From: CBCXVS01 sp965178525
GTDB taxonomy: Bacteria > Tectomicrobia > Entotheonellia > Entotheonellales > Entotheonellaceae
Length of the DNA: 64,000 nt
Reading direction: 5' to 3'
Assembly (NCBI GenBank): GCA_965178525.1
Contig: CBCXVS010000004.1
Span: 19,608-83,607 of the forward strand
Under the pieces are notes generated by a model. It was not told where the DNA came from. It searched no databases and saw nothing but the letters and a program-made list of their open reading frames with translations. Both the position numbers and the translations under genes were made by a program. Position 1 is the stretch's first letter. Each line of letters opens with the position of its first letter. Positions 1 through 9,629 of this stretch are shown piece by piece.

Positions 1-73
1 AAGCGCCCGAACAGAATTAAATTCATATTTTTCCTCTGGAAAAACGATGTAGCTAATTTTGTCCACGAACTTA
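1..73 (+). repeat. Dispersed ~70-bp repeat, copy A
   Basis: This AT-rich stretch is nearly identical over its first ~66 bases to 11222-11295 and more loosely matches 52157-52232. The shared core includes ACAGAATTAAATTC and TTTCCTCTGGAAAAACGATG. It ends on the stop codon of the GMC oxidoreductase at 71-73. It is probably a small mobile repeat or an IS terminus; no coding potential is seen. Confidence 0.75.
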
Positions 74-1609
74 CAATCCTTGATCGATAAACGCGGCGAT
101 GCGCTCACCAATCATAATGGTCGTGAAATTCGTGTTGGCGCGAATACAATCGGGCATAATGGAGGCGTCCGCGACGCGCAGCCCGTCGATTCCCCGGACG
201 CGCCCATATTGGTCGACCACCGCGGCGGCATCCGTCTCCGGGCCCATCTTGCAGGTGCCGGACAGATGTTGACCGATGCAGACATTTTCGAGCATCCAGG
301 CATCAAGCGCATCGTCGGACGCCAAATCGTCCGCCGTGGGGGTAATCATGGTATCGATAATATCCCGGAACGCCTCATGCTTCATGAGCTGCATACAGAT
401 CCGCACGCCCTCCCGCAAGCGTGCGTGATCCCACGATTCTTCGAGATAGCGGCAATTGATGTGGGGCTGCACCGTCGGATCCGCCGATGCCAGCGTGATG
501 GCGCCAGCGCCAACCGCCAGCTCCAGCATGCAGGTGAACCGAATGCCTTCTTCGCCAAACGGATCGCCGCCCAGGGGTGTGGAAAAAGAGGAGGGAAAGA
601 TCTGCATATCGTTTCGGGTGTCCGACCCCGCCGCCGTGTAGCGCAGGACGGTTTGAATCCGCGGCGCCGTGGGATCCAGGGGAAAACCATCTTTGACCTT
701 GGCCCGCAACGGCACCAACGGATGATCGCGCAAGTTCTGCCCCACGCCGGGCAAATCATGCAGCGCCGGGATGCCGAGGCTTTGCAAGTGGGCAGTAGGA
801 CCAATCCCCGACAGCATCAGGATCTGCGGAGAGGCAACCGCCCCAGCACTCAAGACAATCTGGCGCCCTGCCACGACGAACTGCTCGCCACCGCTTTCCA
901 CTTCGACCCCCACCGCTTTACGTCCCTCAAAGAGGAGACGCCTGACATGCACATTAGCCCGCACCGTCAGATTCAGCCGATGCCGATTGGGATTGAGGTA
1001 TGTCAGCGCCGTACTCATCCGCACCCCATCCGGATTGTTCATGGGAAACGGGCCGACACCTGCAGAATCCGGGTGGTTGTGGTCGTAGACCTCCGCATAC
1101 CCTGCCGCTAAACAGGCACGGTGAAAAGCATTCTGTAAGGGAAGCCACGCCTCGCGCTTGTGCCTGCGGACGGGAATGGGCCCATCGAAACCGTGGAAAT
1201 CATCCTGGATATCCGTATCGGTCTCCAGCTTGCGAAAGTAGGGCAAGACGTTGATATACGCCCATTCATCGTTCCCCCAGGATGCCCAGTTGTCATAATC
1301 CTCCGGGACACCGCGCAAGAACACTTGGCCATTAATGGCACTGGTGCCACCCAGCACCCGGCCCCGCGGCCCCGCGATGGGCTCTTGCTGGGGTGTGGCG
1401 GTCCCGGTAAACGACCAGTTGTGCGGCGCACCCATCTCGGAGGCCGTGGGGGCATAGCCATATTTCAAATCATCGGGGAGCAATTCGATACTGGGATAAT
1501 CCGGGCCAGCTTCAAGTAACAAGACGGAGCGGTCCGGCGCTTCGGACAACCGGGTTGCGATCGTGGCCCCTGCTGAGCCGCCTCCGATGATAATCACGTC
1601 GTACGTCAT
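71..1609 (-). CDS. GMC-family FAD-dependent oxidoreductase (choline dehydrogenase-like)
   Basis: A 512-residue cytoplasmic flavoprotein predicted to oxidise an alcohol with FAD. The N-terminus shows the dinucleotide-binding GGGSAG motif followed by LLLEAGPD. A second GMC signature is visible near residue 85 (GPRGRVLGGTSAINGQ). The C-terminus has HLSGTCKMGP, which carries the catalytic His region, and NTNFTTIMIGER with the second active-site position. Length fits the family (500-550). It resembles the second GMC enzyme at 35900-37501 but is shorter by a loop. The substrate cannot be told from sequence. It stands alone on the minus strand and is not obviously part of the polyene cluster that starts 230 bp away. 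Confidence 0.93.
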   Translation of the reverse strand: MTYDVIIIGGGSAGATIATRLSEAPDRSVLLLEAGPDYPSIELLPDDLKYGYAPTASEMGAPHNWSFTGTATPQQEPIAGPRGRVLGGTSAINGQVFLRGVPEDYDNWASWGNDEWAYINVLPYFRKLETDTDIQDDFHGFDGPIPVRRHKREAWLPLQNAFHRACLAAGYAEVYDHNHPDSAGVGPFPMNNPDGVRMSTALTYLNPNRHRLNLTVRANVHVRRLLFEGRKAVGVEVESGGEQFVVAGRQIVLSAGAVASPQILMLSGIGPTAHLQSLGIPALHDLPGVGQNLRDHPLVPLRAKVKDGFPLDPTAPRIQTVLRYTAAGSDTRNDMQIFPSSFSTPLGGDPFGEEGIRFTCMLELAVGAGAITLASADPTVQPHINCRYLEESWDHARLREGVRICMQLMKHEAFRDIIDTMITPTADDLASDDALDAWMLENVCIGQHLSGTCKMGPETDAAAVVDQYGRVRGIDGLRVADASIMPDCIRANTNFTTIMIGERIAAFIDQGL

Positions 1610-1841
1610 AGGGATCTCCTCACGGCGTCTGAGACGCGTGTGCGATGATGTTTGTCATCGACTGATGTTGTTGGAGCGACAATGGGCATGAGCCCCTGAA
1701 AGCGGATGGGTAGGCGTCATCCGAACACGCGATCTACGCCAGCGTACCCTCGATGCGCATTCAAGTCCATCGTTTTGTGACGATCGGGAAAAGGGCGGGA
1801 GAAAGTGGGGAAAGAGGTGGCGCAGCAACTGGCGCAGTGGC

Positions 1842-2402
1842 TTAGCCCGATTCGTCGGTCTGCAAGGTGTGAATGTTCAACTGGTAGCCATAGGGGAAGT
1901 TCCAGAGTGTGACGTCGGATGGGGCTGCCGACGGCCCGGCATACTGAATGCGCGTCATGAGTTGATTCCGAAAGTAGACGCGCCGTTCGCGGGGGTGAAC
2001 GTCGTCTTCGACGCGCCACTGGGCAGTGCTCGGTAGGGCTGGCCATAGGACTTGCTGCAGATCCGACAGGATCAAGGCCGGCGGAAACGGCATCTCGCGG
2101 TGGGTAAAATTTTCGAAGTCAAGTTTTTGACCGTCATAGCGAAGGACAAAGGCCCGCGTTTGCCAGGGCGTCAGGCCGAGGACCACAATCTGATCCGCGC
2201 TGATCTCGACATGCGTCCGGAGTTGAATGCGGCGCCCCTCATACTCGCCTTCCAGCAGGCTCTGCGCAGTGAACGTCCCCCCATAACTGCCCGGTGTCTG
2301 AAGAGGATAATAGGTTAAGGGCGAGGGGGGTGGCTCGGTCGGCTCCTGCAGCCAAGCGCAGCTCGATAGGAGGAAGAGGGCGAGCATGAGTAACCGTTTC
2401 AT
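1842..2402 (-). CDS. DUF3261-type lipoprotein of the aryl-polyene cluster
   Basis: A 186-residue lipoprotein. The N-terminus is a short hydrophobic signal ending in the lipobox LLSSC, so lipidation at Cys15 and anchoring to a membrane facing the periplasm are expected. The body matches the DUF3261 type found as a small accessory lipoprotein in aryl-polyene clusters, usually beside the LolA-like and MMPL genes, as here. The start ATG overlaps the end of the MMPL gene by 4 bp (ATGA), showing tight translational coupling. The precise role is unknown; help in moving the lipid-linked polyene to the outer membrane is an inference from context. Confidence 0.75.
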   Translation of the reverse strand: MKRLLMLALFLLSSCAWLQEPTEPPPSPLTYYPLQTPGSYGGTFTAQSLLEGEYEGRRIQLRTHVEISADQIVVLGLTPWQTRAFVLRYDGQKLDFENFTHREMPFPPALILSDLQQVLWPALPSTAQWRVEDDVHPRERRVYFRNQLMTRIQYAGPSAAPSDVTLWNFPYGYQLNIHTLQTDESG

Positions 2403-4746
2403 GATGAGGTCCGTCCAGACCGGGCGATGGGGGCGAGCAAGAGCGCCGCGGCAACGCCGATGAGCGTGGTGAGGCCAATGGCTTGGAGCACCGCCTGGCT
2501 ACTCAAGCTCAAGAGCCCGAATGAGAGCAAGGTGGTGAGGGCTGAAAGCGTGAGAGCGAGCATCGTGGTCGGATCTTCATCGGCCGGGCTTTCCGCTAAA
2601 AAATGGTGTAGTCTACCCCCATGCCGAGGATGAGCAGGAGGGCGAGGCAATGCATGAAGTGGAAGGTCTGGCCCAAGAGGCCGAGAACTTCCACGGTGAT
2701 AAGAGCGGCGAGTAGGGGCGGTAGCATAATCAAGACGCCGCGTTTGCCATAGCGCCAGAGCAGGAGGGCGAACACGAGGAGATAAGCCCCGCCGGCCAGG
2801 CGGATCGCCTGCCGCCGGTAGCGCTTGAAAACGCGGGTAAAATCTTCAATCTGATCGACATAATAGACCCCATCAAAACCGGCGATAGCATGGCGCACCA
2901 ACTGGATATCGTGGACCTGACGAACCGGGACGAGGATGGATACGCCCTCGTCGGTTTGGCTGAGCCACAGTTGACGCAAGCCGGCGGAGGCGTCGTGGCG
3001 CAGCCAGGTCTCCGGGTGCAAGAACGGGTTTGGACCGCGTTGAAGGGTCTGAAAAAAGTGCTCGATGGGGGCGTCTGCCAAGCCGATTGGGACCAACTCC
3101 GCCGTGATCTTTTGCCGCTGCGCCAGCAGGGCTTGAGTGGCTGCCCAATTGGCTTTTTGTCGCTGCATGCTGGGGAGAAAATCGGTTAATACCAGGCCAA
3201 ACTGAATCGGTGCAGCATGGATGCCGGCTGGCTTTTGACCCAGGCGCTCGCGCAGGGTTTCGAGCGTTTGTAATGCCGACTCCGCGGTGTCGCCAGTCAC
3301 GATCAGATGGGTTTGGGGCTGCGTCTCGCCCAGCAGTTGGCGGATGTCCTGGTCTTGGACCACCATCTCCTGCGGCAAGGCGTTAAGTGCCTGGGGGCTG
3401 TCGCTAATGCGTAGCGACCACAGTCCGGTCAGGCCCAGCCCGATACCGAGGGCGCAGGCCGTCAGGAGGGTCACGTGGAATCGGTTCCAGAGGTTGATCG
3501 TCCATTGGGCGCCCCGGTAGAGATACGGGGGCTCGTGGGCTCGGGAATGGGCGTGGCGAAGGGCGTAGGGAAAGCAGAACGCCACGGTGCCGAATGACAC
3601 GAGAATGCCGCAGGACGCGAAGACGGCAATTTGCCGCAGGCCCACGAGAGGGGTGAAGGCGAGGCTGAGATAGCTGAGCACGGTGGTGAGGGCGCCGAGA
3701 CTCAAGGCGGGTAGAAGCCGCTGCATCGTGAGCTGAGGCCGCCACGGCACGGCCATGCGGTGATGGGCAAAATAGTGAAAGCTATAGTCGATACCGATGC
3801 CAATGAGGCTGGCGCCAAAAGCGAGCGTGAGGGCGTGGAGTTCACCGAAGAGCCAGAGGGAGATGCCCAGCGCACTCCAAATGCCGGCCCCGATCGGAAT
3901 CAGGGCGAGGGCGAGGTGTTTGAGGGTGCGAAAGGTGCTGAGCGTCAGCAAGACCACCCCGAAGATGGAGCCGATACTGATGCGGGCGATATCGGTGTGG
4001 ATCCGTTGGCGCGTGGCCGACGCGAAGCGGGCCACGGAGGTTGAGGTCAGTTGGATCCCGGGCCAGGCCTGACGCAGGTCGCGGCGCCACTTGGCCCATT
4101 GGGTATCATAGTCGATCTGGGTCTGGGTACCAAACGGGTTGAAGGCGAGTTGCGCGGTGATGACAGTGTACCAGCGGCCATGATCCCGCCCGGTCAGCAG
4201 CCCGCTATCCACGTGCAGCCGAGTCCCGGGCTGTCCCCAGCCCTGGGCCAGAGCGGGGAAAAACAGGAGGGGATCCCGGTCCAGAAATCGCGTGGCAAAT
4301 GCGGACGTGGGTTGATACAGCGTTTGCTGAAGTCGCTGCAGGAGACGCTGATAGCCGGTTGGCATGTCGAGAGACCGGCGGATGTCAGGACTCAGAATTT
4401 GGTAGCGCAAGGAGAAATACAAGTCGAAAAAGGCGGGCTGCTGCCGGCTGTAATCCCATTGCACGCTTTTGAACAGCGGGCTCGCGGCCATCCAGGTACC
4501 GAGTTGGCGCGTGGCGTCGCGGCCGATCTGGGGCTGTTCGTGCGCCACTACGACGAGGGTGGTGCGCCCCAACGCGCCGGCGGCTAGGCGCCGGAGGAAT
4601 TGCAGGGCCGGGTCTTGTTCGTTTTTGGGAAGGAGGGCGAGCACATCGGCCTGCAGCCGCCAGTTCCGGGTGACGTGAAACCCGGACAGGGTAAATAGGA
4701 CGGCCAGAACGCCGGCCCACACCACCGTGCTTTTTGAACCCCACAT
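2399..4746 (-). pseudogene. MMPL/RND-type lipid exporter, frameshifted at a T6 tract
   Basis: Homologue of the MMPL exporters of aryl-polyene clusters, about 780 residues if joined. A first membrane span (residues ~8-25) is followed by a large periplasmic domain, a membrane bundle with the GIGIDYSFHYFAHHR motif, a second periplasmic domain, and a second bundle starting LLILGMGVDYTIF. Right after DYTIF the frame runs into TAG, while the -1 frame continues FLAESPADEDP and the last spans. The shift lies at a run of six T (A6 on the plus strand, 2598-2603); seven T would restore the frame. This may be a real mutation, a homopolymer sequencing error, or a site of transcriptional slippage. The 716-residue upstream product lacks the last membrane spans. 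It lies 61 bp after the LolA-like gene. Confidence 0.85.
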
Positions 4747-4807
4747 GCCGCAGCCGTCCCCGTTTTTGGAGTGGACGAACTCAATTCAATTCATGATAGG
4801 TCGTTGG

Positions 4808-5497
4808 CTACTCAATTGGCGACCAATCAAACCGATCGCGGTAGGCCGCCCACTGGGATTCGGCGAGAATGCGCGCATCCAGGAAACGGTCGGACGTGAT
4901 ATCGCCGTTGGTCTCCTGCACGTGGAGAGCGACGAGCTGCTCCCGTTCGCCGTCGAGTACCAGACAGGCGATCAACTTGGCCATCACGGTGTGCGCCGGT
5001 TTAAGTCCCAATTGCCACTCGGCTCCGTACGCTGAGAAATAGACGTGAAAATGCGTGTGCAGGGTGTCCCAGGAGCCGGAAAACACGGCGAGAAATGCCT
5101 CGACAAACGCTTTGGCAGCGGGCAACTTGGCCAGGGTCAACGCCTCGGTTGCACCGCTCGCATGGCGTTGGTAAATGGCGCTGTCCGTAATTAAGAGTTC
5201 TTGCTGAAAGGGACTCTTTAATTGCCGGTATAAACCTTGCCGGGGGATGAAAATGAGCAGACCGGTGGAGCGCAGCGGGCGCCGGAGCAGCGCGATGTGT
5301 TTGACTTCGGCAAAGCGGCTCGTGAAACCGTGGCCCTGGTGCACGGCCAGGATGCGCCTGAGCGCCTCCGGAACCGTCGTGCGGGTGAGGGGCTGTTGAA
5401 ACCGATCATCCCAGTCGGCGCACGGGGCCGGTGGCGCCGTGGCCGATTCGGCGGCCATAGCCGAGGTGAACAGCAGCACCAGCATCACGAGCCACAT
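4808..5497 (-). CDS. LolA-like periplasmic outer-membrane lipoprotein carrier
   Basis: About 229 residues. The chosen ATG is preceded by a strong AGGGGGA ribosome site and opens a signal peptide (MWLVMLVLLFTSAMA then AES). The mature part has the LolA-like pattern of a beta-rich half-barrel: FTSRFAEVKHIALLRRPLRSTG, then FIPRQGLYRQLKSP, then a later segment with HFHVYFSAYGAEW. Aryl-polyene clusters carry a dedicated LolA-type protein next to the MMPL exporter, and the order here (LolA, MMPL, DUF3261) is the expected one. It presumably escorts the polyene lipid or a lipoprotein across the periplasm. An upstream in-frame ATG at 5515 is possible but would spoil the signal peptide. Confidence 0.8.
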   Translation of the reverse strand: MWLVMLVLLFTSAMAAESATAPPAPCADWDDRFQQPLTRTTVPEALRRILAVHQGHGFTSRFAEVKHIALLRRPLRSTGLLIFIPRQGLYRQLKSPFQQELLITDSAIYQRHASGATEALTLAKLPAAKAFVEAFLAVFSGSWDTLHTHFHVYFSAYGAEWQLGLKPAHTVMAKLIACLVLDGEREQLVALHVQETNGDITSDRFLDARILAESQWAAYRDRFDWSPIE

Positions 5498-5807
5498 GAT
5501 TCCCCCTGAAAACATGCGGAAATACGTTCCCCATTTGAGTGCCGCAAGGCCAGCAAGATCGAGGCTGACGGGGGAACGTGGCGTGCGGTATGCAGTACTA
5601 TAGCACTTTGGCCCGGCGGCGTACAAATTGGCAAAGACAATTTAACCCGGGCAGACATGGGACGCCGCGCTGCTTCCCGGCGTCGGGTCCGACGCGTATT
5701 GACCGAACCTGCTATACTGCATTTCCGGTCGCTATGTAGGCCGGTCGACACCGGCTGCGGGCCAAATCGCAGGTTCGCCAAGGCAATTCCAAGGGAGGGC
5801 GCTGTAC

Positions 5808-6569
5808 GTGGAGTCTGATGCAAATTCGGTGGGGTCTCAACTGCCACCGCATCCGCCTTTGCAGCATTATTATCGCGATGAGGCTGGACGGCGGTCCTAT
5901 CTCGATCAGGCATTTGACGTGTCGGCCCAATACTACGATCGGCTCAGTTGCTTACTCGGCTTTGGCGTCGATTGCTGGTACCGGCGCCGGGCGCTCCTGC
6001 GGGCTGGCTTGGCGCCCGGGATGTCGATGCTCGATGTGGGATGCAGCACGGGGTTGAGTGCGGCGGCGGCAATGGAGATGGTCGGGCCCGGCGGTCGGGT
6101 TATCGGGGTTGAACCGAGCCGTGGTATGCTGGCTGAGGCCCTGGGACGGCAGCGGCTGCACGCCGGCATCCGGGGTCTGGCCGAGCGCCTGCCGGTAGAC
6201 GACGCCACGTTTGATTTTGTCTGTATGAGCTTTGCCCTGCGCCATGTGGCAGACCTGCGGGCAGCATTTGAGGAATTTAAACGAGTGCTCAAGCCGGGCG
6301 GGATCCTGCTGATTGTCGAGTTGACACCGCCTCAGTCTGGCCTTTTATACCGGCTGTTGCGATTTTATATGAGGACCGTGGTGCCGTTGATCATCCGGCT
6401 GTGGTCCCGTAGCCGGGTGGCGCAGGAGCTGTATGTCTACTGCTGGGAAACCCACGACCAGTGTGTATCAGCCGATATGATTTTGTCGACCATGCGGCAG
6501 GTGGGGCTTAAAGGCGTGGGGCGCTGGGTGGACGTGGGGCTGTTTAGTGAGTATACCGGCCAGAAATGA
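5808..6569 (+). CDS. Class I SAM-dependent methyltransferase (UbiE-like)
   Basis: A 253-residue methyltransferase starting at GTG behind AAGGGAGGG. Motif I is MLDVGCSTGLSAAAA near residue 74; the acidic end of beta-2 is VIGVEPS; FDFVCMSFALRHV is motif post-II, as in UbiE/COQ5 and Ubi/menaquinone-type enzymes; LKPGGILLIVEL is motif III. The C-terminal half carries a hydrophobic helix (LLYRLLRFYMRTVVPLIIRLW), suggesting a lipophilic or membrane-bound substrate. It is transcribed away from the LolA/MMPL genes and converges on the glycosyltransferase gene, with only 4 bp between them. In this cluster it could O- or C-methylate the aryl head group; that role is inferred. Confidence 0.88.
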   Translation: MESDANSVGSQLPPHPPLQHYYRDEAGRRSYLDQAFDVSAQYYDRLSCLLGFGVDCWYRRRALLRAGLAPGMSMLDVGCSTGLSAAAAMEMVGPGGRVIGVEPSRGMLAEALGRQRLHAGIRGLAERLPVDDATFDFVCMSFALRHVADLRAAFEEFKRVLKPGGILLIVELTPPQSGLLYRLLRFYMRTVVPLIIRLWSRSRVAQELYVYCWETHDQCVSADMILSTMRQVGLKGVGRWVDVGLFSEYTGQK

Positions 6570-6573
6570 GGTG

Positions 6574-7311
6574 TCAGGCGCCCCACTGGCGCCGGAGCAG
6601 TCGGGGCAGCCGGAATACCATGCCGATGAGCAACCGGGTATGCATCCAGCTAATCCGGACGTTATCCTGCAGCAAGCGAAAATGTGACAGGCCCCCTGGG
6701 GGGTAGAGGACCGGGGTGTCGACATGGTGCATGGGGACACCGGCCCAGTACAGCCGGACCGCGATTTCGGGATCGAAATCCATGCGGCTCCCCAGTCGGC
6801 AGCGTTTGCCCACGGTCACGGTTGAGGCGAGCGGATAAACGCGGAACCCAAAGAGGGGATCGCCGATATCGAAGGACAGGGTTTCCGCCCAGGCGCACCA
6901 GACCGAAATTTTTCGCCCGAAGTATCGCGACCTGGGGACATCGTCGCCGAAGATAGGGTTCCCGAGAATGAGGGCCTCGGGATGGGCCGCGGCAGCCTCC
7001 AGAAACCGGCTGATGTCCCCAGTATGATGCTGACCGTCTGCATCGATTTGCACCGCGTGGGTGTAGCCCGCCACCTCAGCGTGGCGAAAGCCAGTGGTGA
7101 GGGCGATGCCTTTGCCCGCGTTGGGGGCTTGACGGATCAAGTGGGTCCATGGATAGCGGGCCGTGACCGAGGCCAGCACCTGTTGGGTGGCGCTATCGGA
7201 GCCATCATCGACGATAATGCAGGGCAGGCTGAGGGGCTCCAGACTGGCCAGGACCGCTTCGATGGTATCTTTGTGATTGTAGATGGGGATGAGCACGCAC
7301 GGGTTGATCAT
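6574..7311 (-). CDS. Family 2 glycosyltransferase of the polyene cluster
   Basis: A 245-residue GT-A fold enzyme. The N-terminus PCVLIPIYNHKDTIEAVL and VDDGS are the nucleotide-sugar binding signatures; VQIDADGQH holds the DxD metal site. Length is that of a single catalytic domain without membrane anchor. It is like the GT2 proteins found next to acyltransferases and ApeI dehydratases in aryl-polyene loci, thought to help attach the polyene to its lipid/sugar anchor. The ATG overlaps the stop of its partner dehydratase by 4 bp. Sugar donor and acceptor are unknown. Confidence 0.88.
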   Translation of the reverse strand: MINPCVLIPIYNHKDTIEAVLASLEPLSLPCIIVDDGSDSATQQVLASVTARYPWTHLIRQAPNAGKGIALTTGFRHAEVAGYTHAVQIDADGQHHTGDISRFLEAAAAHPEALILGNPIFGDDVPRSRYFGRKISVWCAWAETLSFDIGDPLFGFRVYPLASTVTVGKRCRLGSRMDFDPEIAVRLYWAGVPMHHVDTPVLYPPGGLSHFRLLQDNVRISWMHTRLLIGMVFRLPRLLRRQWGA

Positions 7312-7676
7312 GGCTGCACAATAAGGCGACCGGAGGCGAATGGTTTGTCGGCGGCAAACACGCGGTATTGCCAGGTTGTGGTTGGGTGGTCATACGATAA
7401 GTCGATGACAAAGATTTGCTGGGGCAAGAGGGGTCGGTGAAATTTCACCGCTTCCATGGCCTCGATCACCAAAGGTTTGCCGGTGTGCATCTCGATATAA
7501 TCGATGACCCATTTGAGCTGGCATACCCCAGCCACAATCGGCGCCTGGGGGAAGTGCCCCTCCAGGTAGACCAGGTCATCCGGCACGCGCAGGTGCAGAA
7601 CCCACCCGGTGTCGGTTTGCTCGGTGCTCAGCACGTGTGGGTGACGGGGTTGAAGGCGCGGCGGCGATGGATTCAT
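7308..7676 (-). CDS. ApeI-type hotdog 3-hydroxyacyl-ACP dehydratase
   Basis: A 122-residue single hotdog-fold protein. YLEGHFPQAPIVAGVCQLKW is the FabA/FabZ/ApeI catalytic region, with the histidine of GHFP and the following central helix. ApeI enzymes dehydrate the 3-hydroxyacyl intermediate on the acyl carrier protein to give the conjugated trans double bonds of aryl polyenes. It sits between the COG4648-type gene (abutting) and the glycosyltransferase (ATGA overlap), so it is in one transcript with them. No partner dehydratase (ApeP-type) is visible nearby. Confidence 0.85.
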   Translation of the reverse strand: MNPSPPRLQPRHPHVLSTEQTDTGWVLHLRVPDDLVYLEGHFPQAPIVAGVCQLKWVIDYIEMHTGKPLVIEAMEAVKFHRPLLPQQIFVIDLSYDHPTTTWQYRVFAADKPFASGRLIVQP

Positions 7677-8329
7677 CTAGGCTTCCCTCTGCCGGGGGTC
7701 TTCCCGAGGTGGAAACAGTTTTTTGAAAAACGCATCCGTTGGCAGCCCCACATAGCGCCGGAAGCGCCAGTGGCGGTAGAAGAGTTCGGCTGTGAACAGC
7801 AGACCCATGGCGCCATAGGCAATCAATCCATTGTATAGGCTCCACACTTCAAGTGCTGCGCAACACGCCGTCAGCCCAGCCACTGTGCCGTTGAAGACAA
7901 AGAAGATAACCCAGATGAGTGTCACTAGACGACAATACCGAAGCTGCTCCTCATTGAAGGTCATGGCGGTGGCCGCTGGGCGAAAATGGCTGCCATACTC
8001 GGGGGCCGGAACAGCGTGTAGCCAAAAGAGATCAAGAGATTCACGGAGATCAGGACGGGCAGATAGAGCATGACATGGGATTGGTTTAAAAACGCGCTGA
8101 TCAGGCAGAGCAGCATCACGCCCATCACTGGGGCCAGAAGCCGCAGCGTGTACGGGTCGCGCATTTTGAGTACGGTCCCGACGATGACCATGAAGCCGAA
8201 CAAGATGGCGACGAGACGCGGCGAGAAGGTTTTGAGGCCGAAATACATGGCCAAGGGATAGAACACCGCACCACATATGAGCGTGATGGGGATGAGTTTC
8301 TTTCGCATGGAAGCCGTACTTTTGGCCAT
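7677..8329 (-). pseudogene. COG4648-type membrane protein, split at 7961-7964
   Basis: Together the two pieces match one ~200-residue inner-membrane protein common in aryl-polyene clusters. The first part (8329 to 7961) has four hydrophobic segments and ends LFRPPSMAAIFAQRPPP then TGA. The second (7964 to 7677) starts MTFNEEQLRYCRLVTLIWV and has two more spans and a basic tail. In relatives the region around RPP and the EELRYCR motif is continuous, so a single-base loss in a CCACCGCC run is the simplest explanation. Because the break makes an ATGA overlap, the two halves could still be co-translated as separate subunits. Role in polyene transport or assembly is unknown. Confidence 0.65.
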
Positions 8330-8380
8330 GACCACGAGGTAACTCTCGTCAATAGAGTCACTGACTTTCGCCGGCCTGTA

Positions 8381-8632
8381 CTAGAGGTTTAATTTGGGGT
8401 GGACGATCTCGACGATGTCGGAAACGGTGCGAATTAACCTCAGCTCTTCTTCTTGCAGCTTGACACCCGTCCTCGATTCCATATTGACCGCGAGGTCGAT
8501 CGCATCGAAGCTATCGAGATCCAAGTCTCGATAGAGATGCGCTTCTAGGGTCACCGCACCTTCTTCGAGTTCAAAGGTTTCAGTTAAGAGCTGCTGGACT
8601 TGCTTTAAAATCTCTTCTTTGGTCATCATCAT
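8381..8632 (-). CDS. Acyl carrier protein (ACP 1)
   Basis: An 83-residue acyl carrier protein. The 4'-phosphopantetheine serine is in LYRDLDLDSFDAIDL, and the protein is acidic with the usual four-helix length. It lies between the PlsC-type acyltransferase and the COG4648-like gene, matching the paired ACPs of aryl-polyene clusters. The start is one of three consecutive ATG codons; the first is given. It would hold the growing aryl-polyene chain for the ketosynthases and the ApeI dehydratase. Confidence 0.92.
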   Translation of the reverse strand: MMMTKEEILKQVQQLLTETFELEEGAVTLEAHLYRDLDLDSFDAIDLAVNMESRTGVKLQEEELRLIRTVSDIVEIVHPKLNL

Positions 8633-8735
8633 ATCGACAGTTGCTGACCTTTCTATGTTATCCACGCGGGAGATGCCGGCCCCGATCGACAGCCGGGCTA
8701 TAGTGTAGCATATCTCACCGGGAAGCGGGAGTCCA

Positions 8736-9629
8736 TTAAGTTTGAGACGAATGCGGCACCGTGGGCTCAACTACGATTTCACGGAGTTGATGGCGAAGAA
8801 ATTCTTCAAAATATCGCGTCAGGGCTCTCACTTGGAGCGGCATCCCCACCTTATCCGTGACCGCTTTCGGTATGGTAAGGGGGGAGAGAAAGCGCAGGGT
8901 GAACGTCATGGGGCGCGGGGGGATCGCATGCCAGGGCTCGTCCTTTAACAGGGTGGGCGGTTCACACGTGATCACGATGGGGACGACGGGCGCCCCAGTG
9001 CGCAGGGCGATTTGGGCCGCCCCGCGGCTGAAGGCATTTAAACCGTAGGCCGGAGAGCGGGTGCCTTCCGGACAAATTAATAGCGGCCGTCCCGATTGCA
9101 GGCTTTTTTGACAGTCTTGAATCAGTTGAGTGGCGTGGTCGTTGGCAATATAGCCCGCGGCCCGGATGATACTGCCCAGATAAAAATGTTCCAAGAGCGA
9201 TTTTTTTACGATACAGTGACACGGCGGCAGGCAGCTAATCACGGCCACCACATCAAGGAGCGTTGGATGATTGGCGATGAAAATACAGCCGCCTAAAGAC
9301 CGGGTGCATTCCAATCCTTCGATGTTAAAGGTTTCAATGGGTTTGAGAGCTTTCACATATTGCATAAAAAATTTGAAACAGGAACGGATTAATCGAAGTG
9401 CCCGGAGTTCGGTTTTTTCCGGCTGGGATGAAAAAAGCAGGATGAGGGGAAGTACCATGATGGTCAGGATAAAACCGCCGCATATAAACGTGAGAAAACA
9501 GAGTCCGGTTGCGAGTCGACGCCATTCCGTACTGAGATCGAGCTTTTTCAGCATGATGTCCAAGCCTCTTTGAACGCGATCAGTCATGGGGCTGAACCAG
9601 AATGGCGTTAAGTGAAGCTCTAACTGCAT
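8736..9629 (-). CDS. PlsC-type 1-acyl-glycerol-3-phosphate acyltransferase homologue
   Basis: A 297-residue lysophospholipid acyltransferase-like protein. A hydrophobic anchor lies at residues ~43-70; the catalytic NHPTLLD (NHx4D) is near residue 119 and ICPEGTRS is the phosphate-binding motif. Aryl-polyene clusters carry one such enzyme next to the first ACP; it likely transfers the finished polyene acyl chain from ACP onto a lipid or sugar. Its 5' end is within 70 bp of an assembly gap, and the upstream 85 bp is duplicated on the other side of the Ns, so its promoter context is uncertain. A later ATG (MTDRVQRG) is also possible. Confidence 0.88.
   Translation of the reverse strand: MQLELHLTPFWFSPMTDRVQRGLDIMLKKLDLSTEWRRLATGLCFLTFICGGFILTIMVLPLILLFSSQPEKTELRALRLIRSCFKFFMQYVKALKPIETFNIEGLECTRSLGGCIFIANHPTLLDVVAVISCLPPCHCIVKKSLLEHFYLGSIIRAAGYIANDHATQLIQDCQKSLQSGRPLLICPEGTRSPAYGLNAFSRGAAQIALRTGAPVVPIVITCEPPTLLKDEPWHAIPPRPMTFTLRFLSPLTIPKAVTDKVGMPLQVRALTRYFEEFLRHQLREIVVEPTVPHSSQT

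Noticed and set aside
59..1519. Several plus-strand open frames opposite the first GMC gene
   Set aside because: They have no family features and lie antisense to a gene with complete motifs; they are high-GC shadow frames.
5808..6569. Methyltransferase read as ubiquinone biosynthesis UbiE
   Set aside because: No ubiquinone genes nearby, and it is inside a polyene cluster; only the fold was kept in the call.
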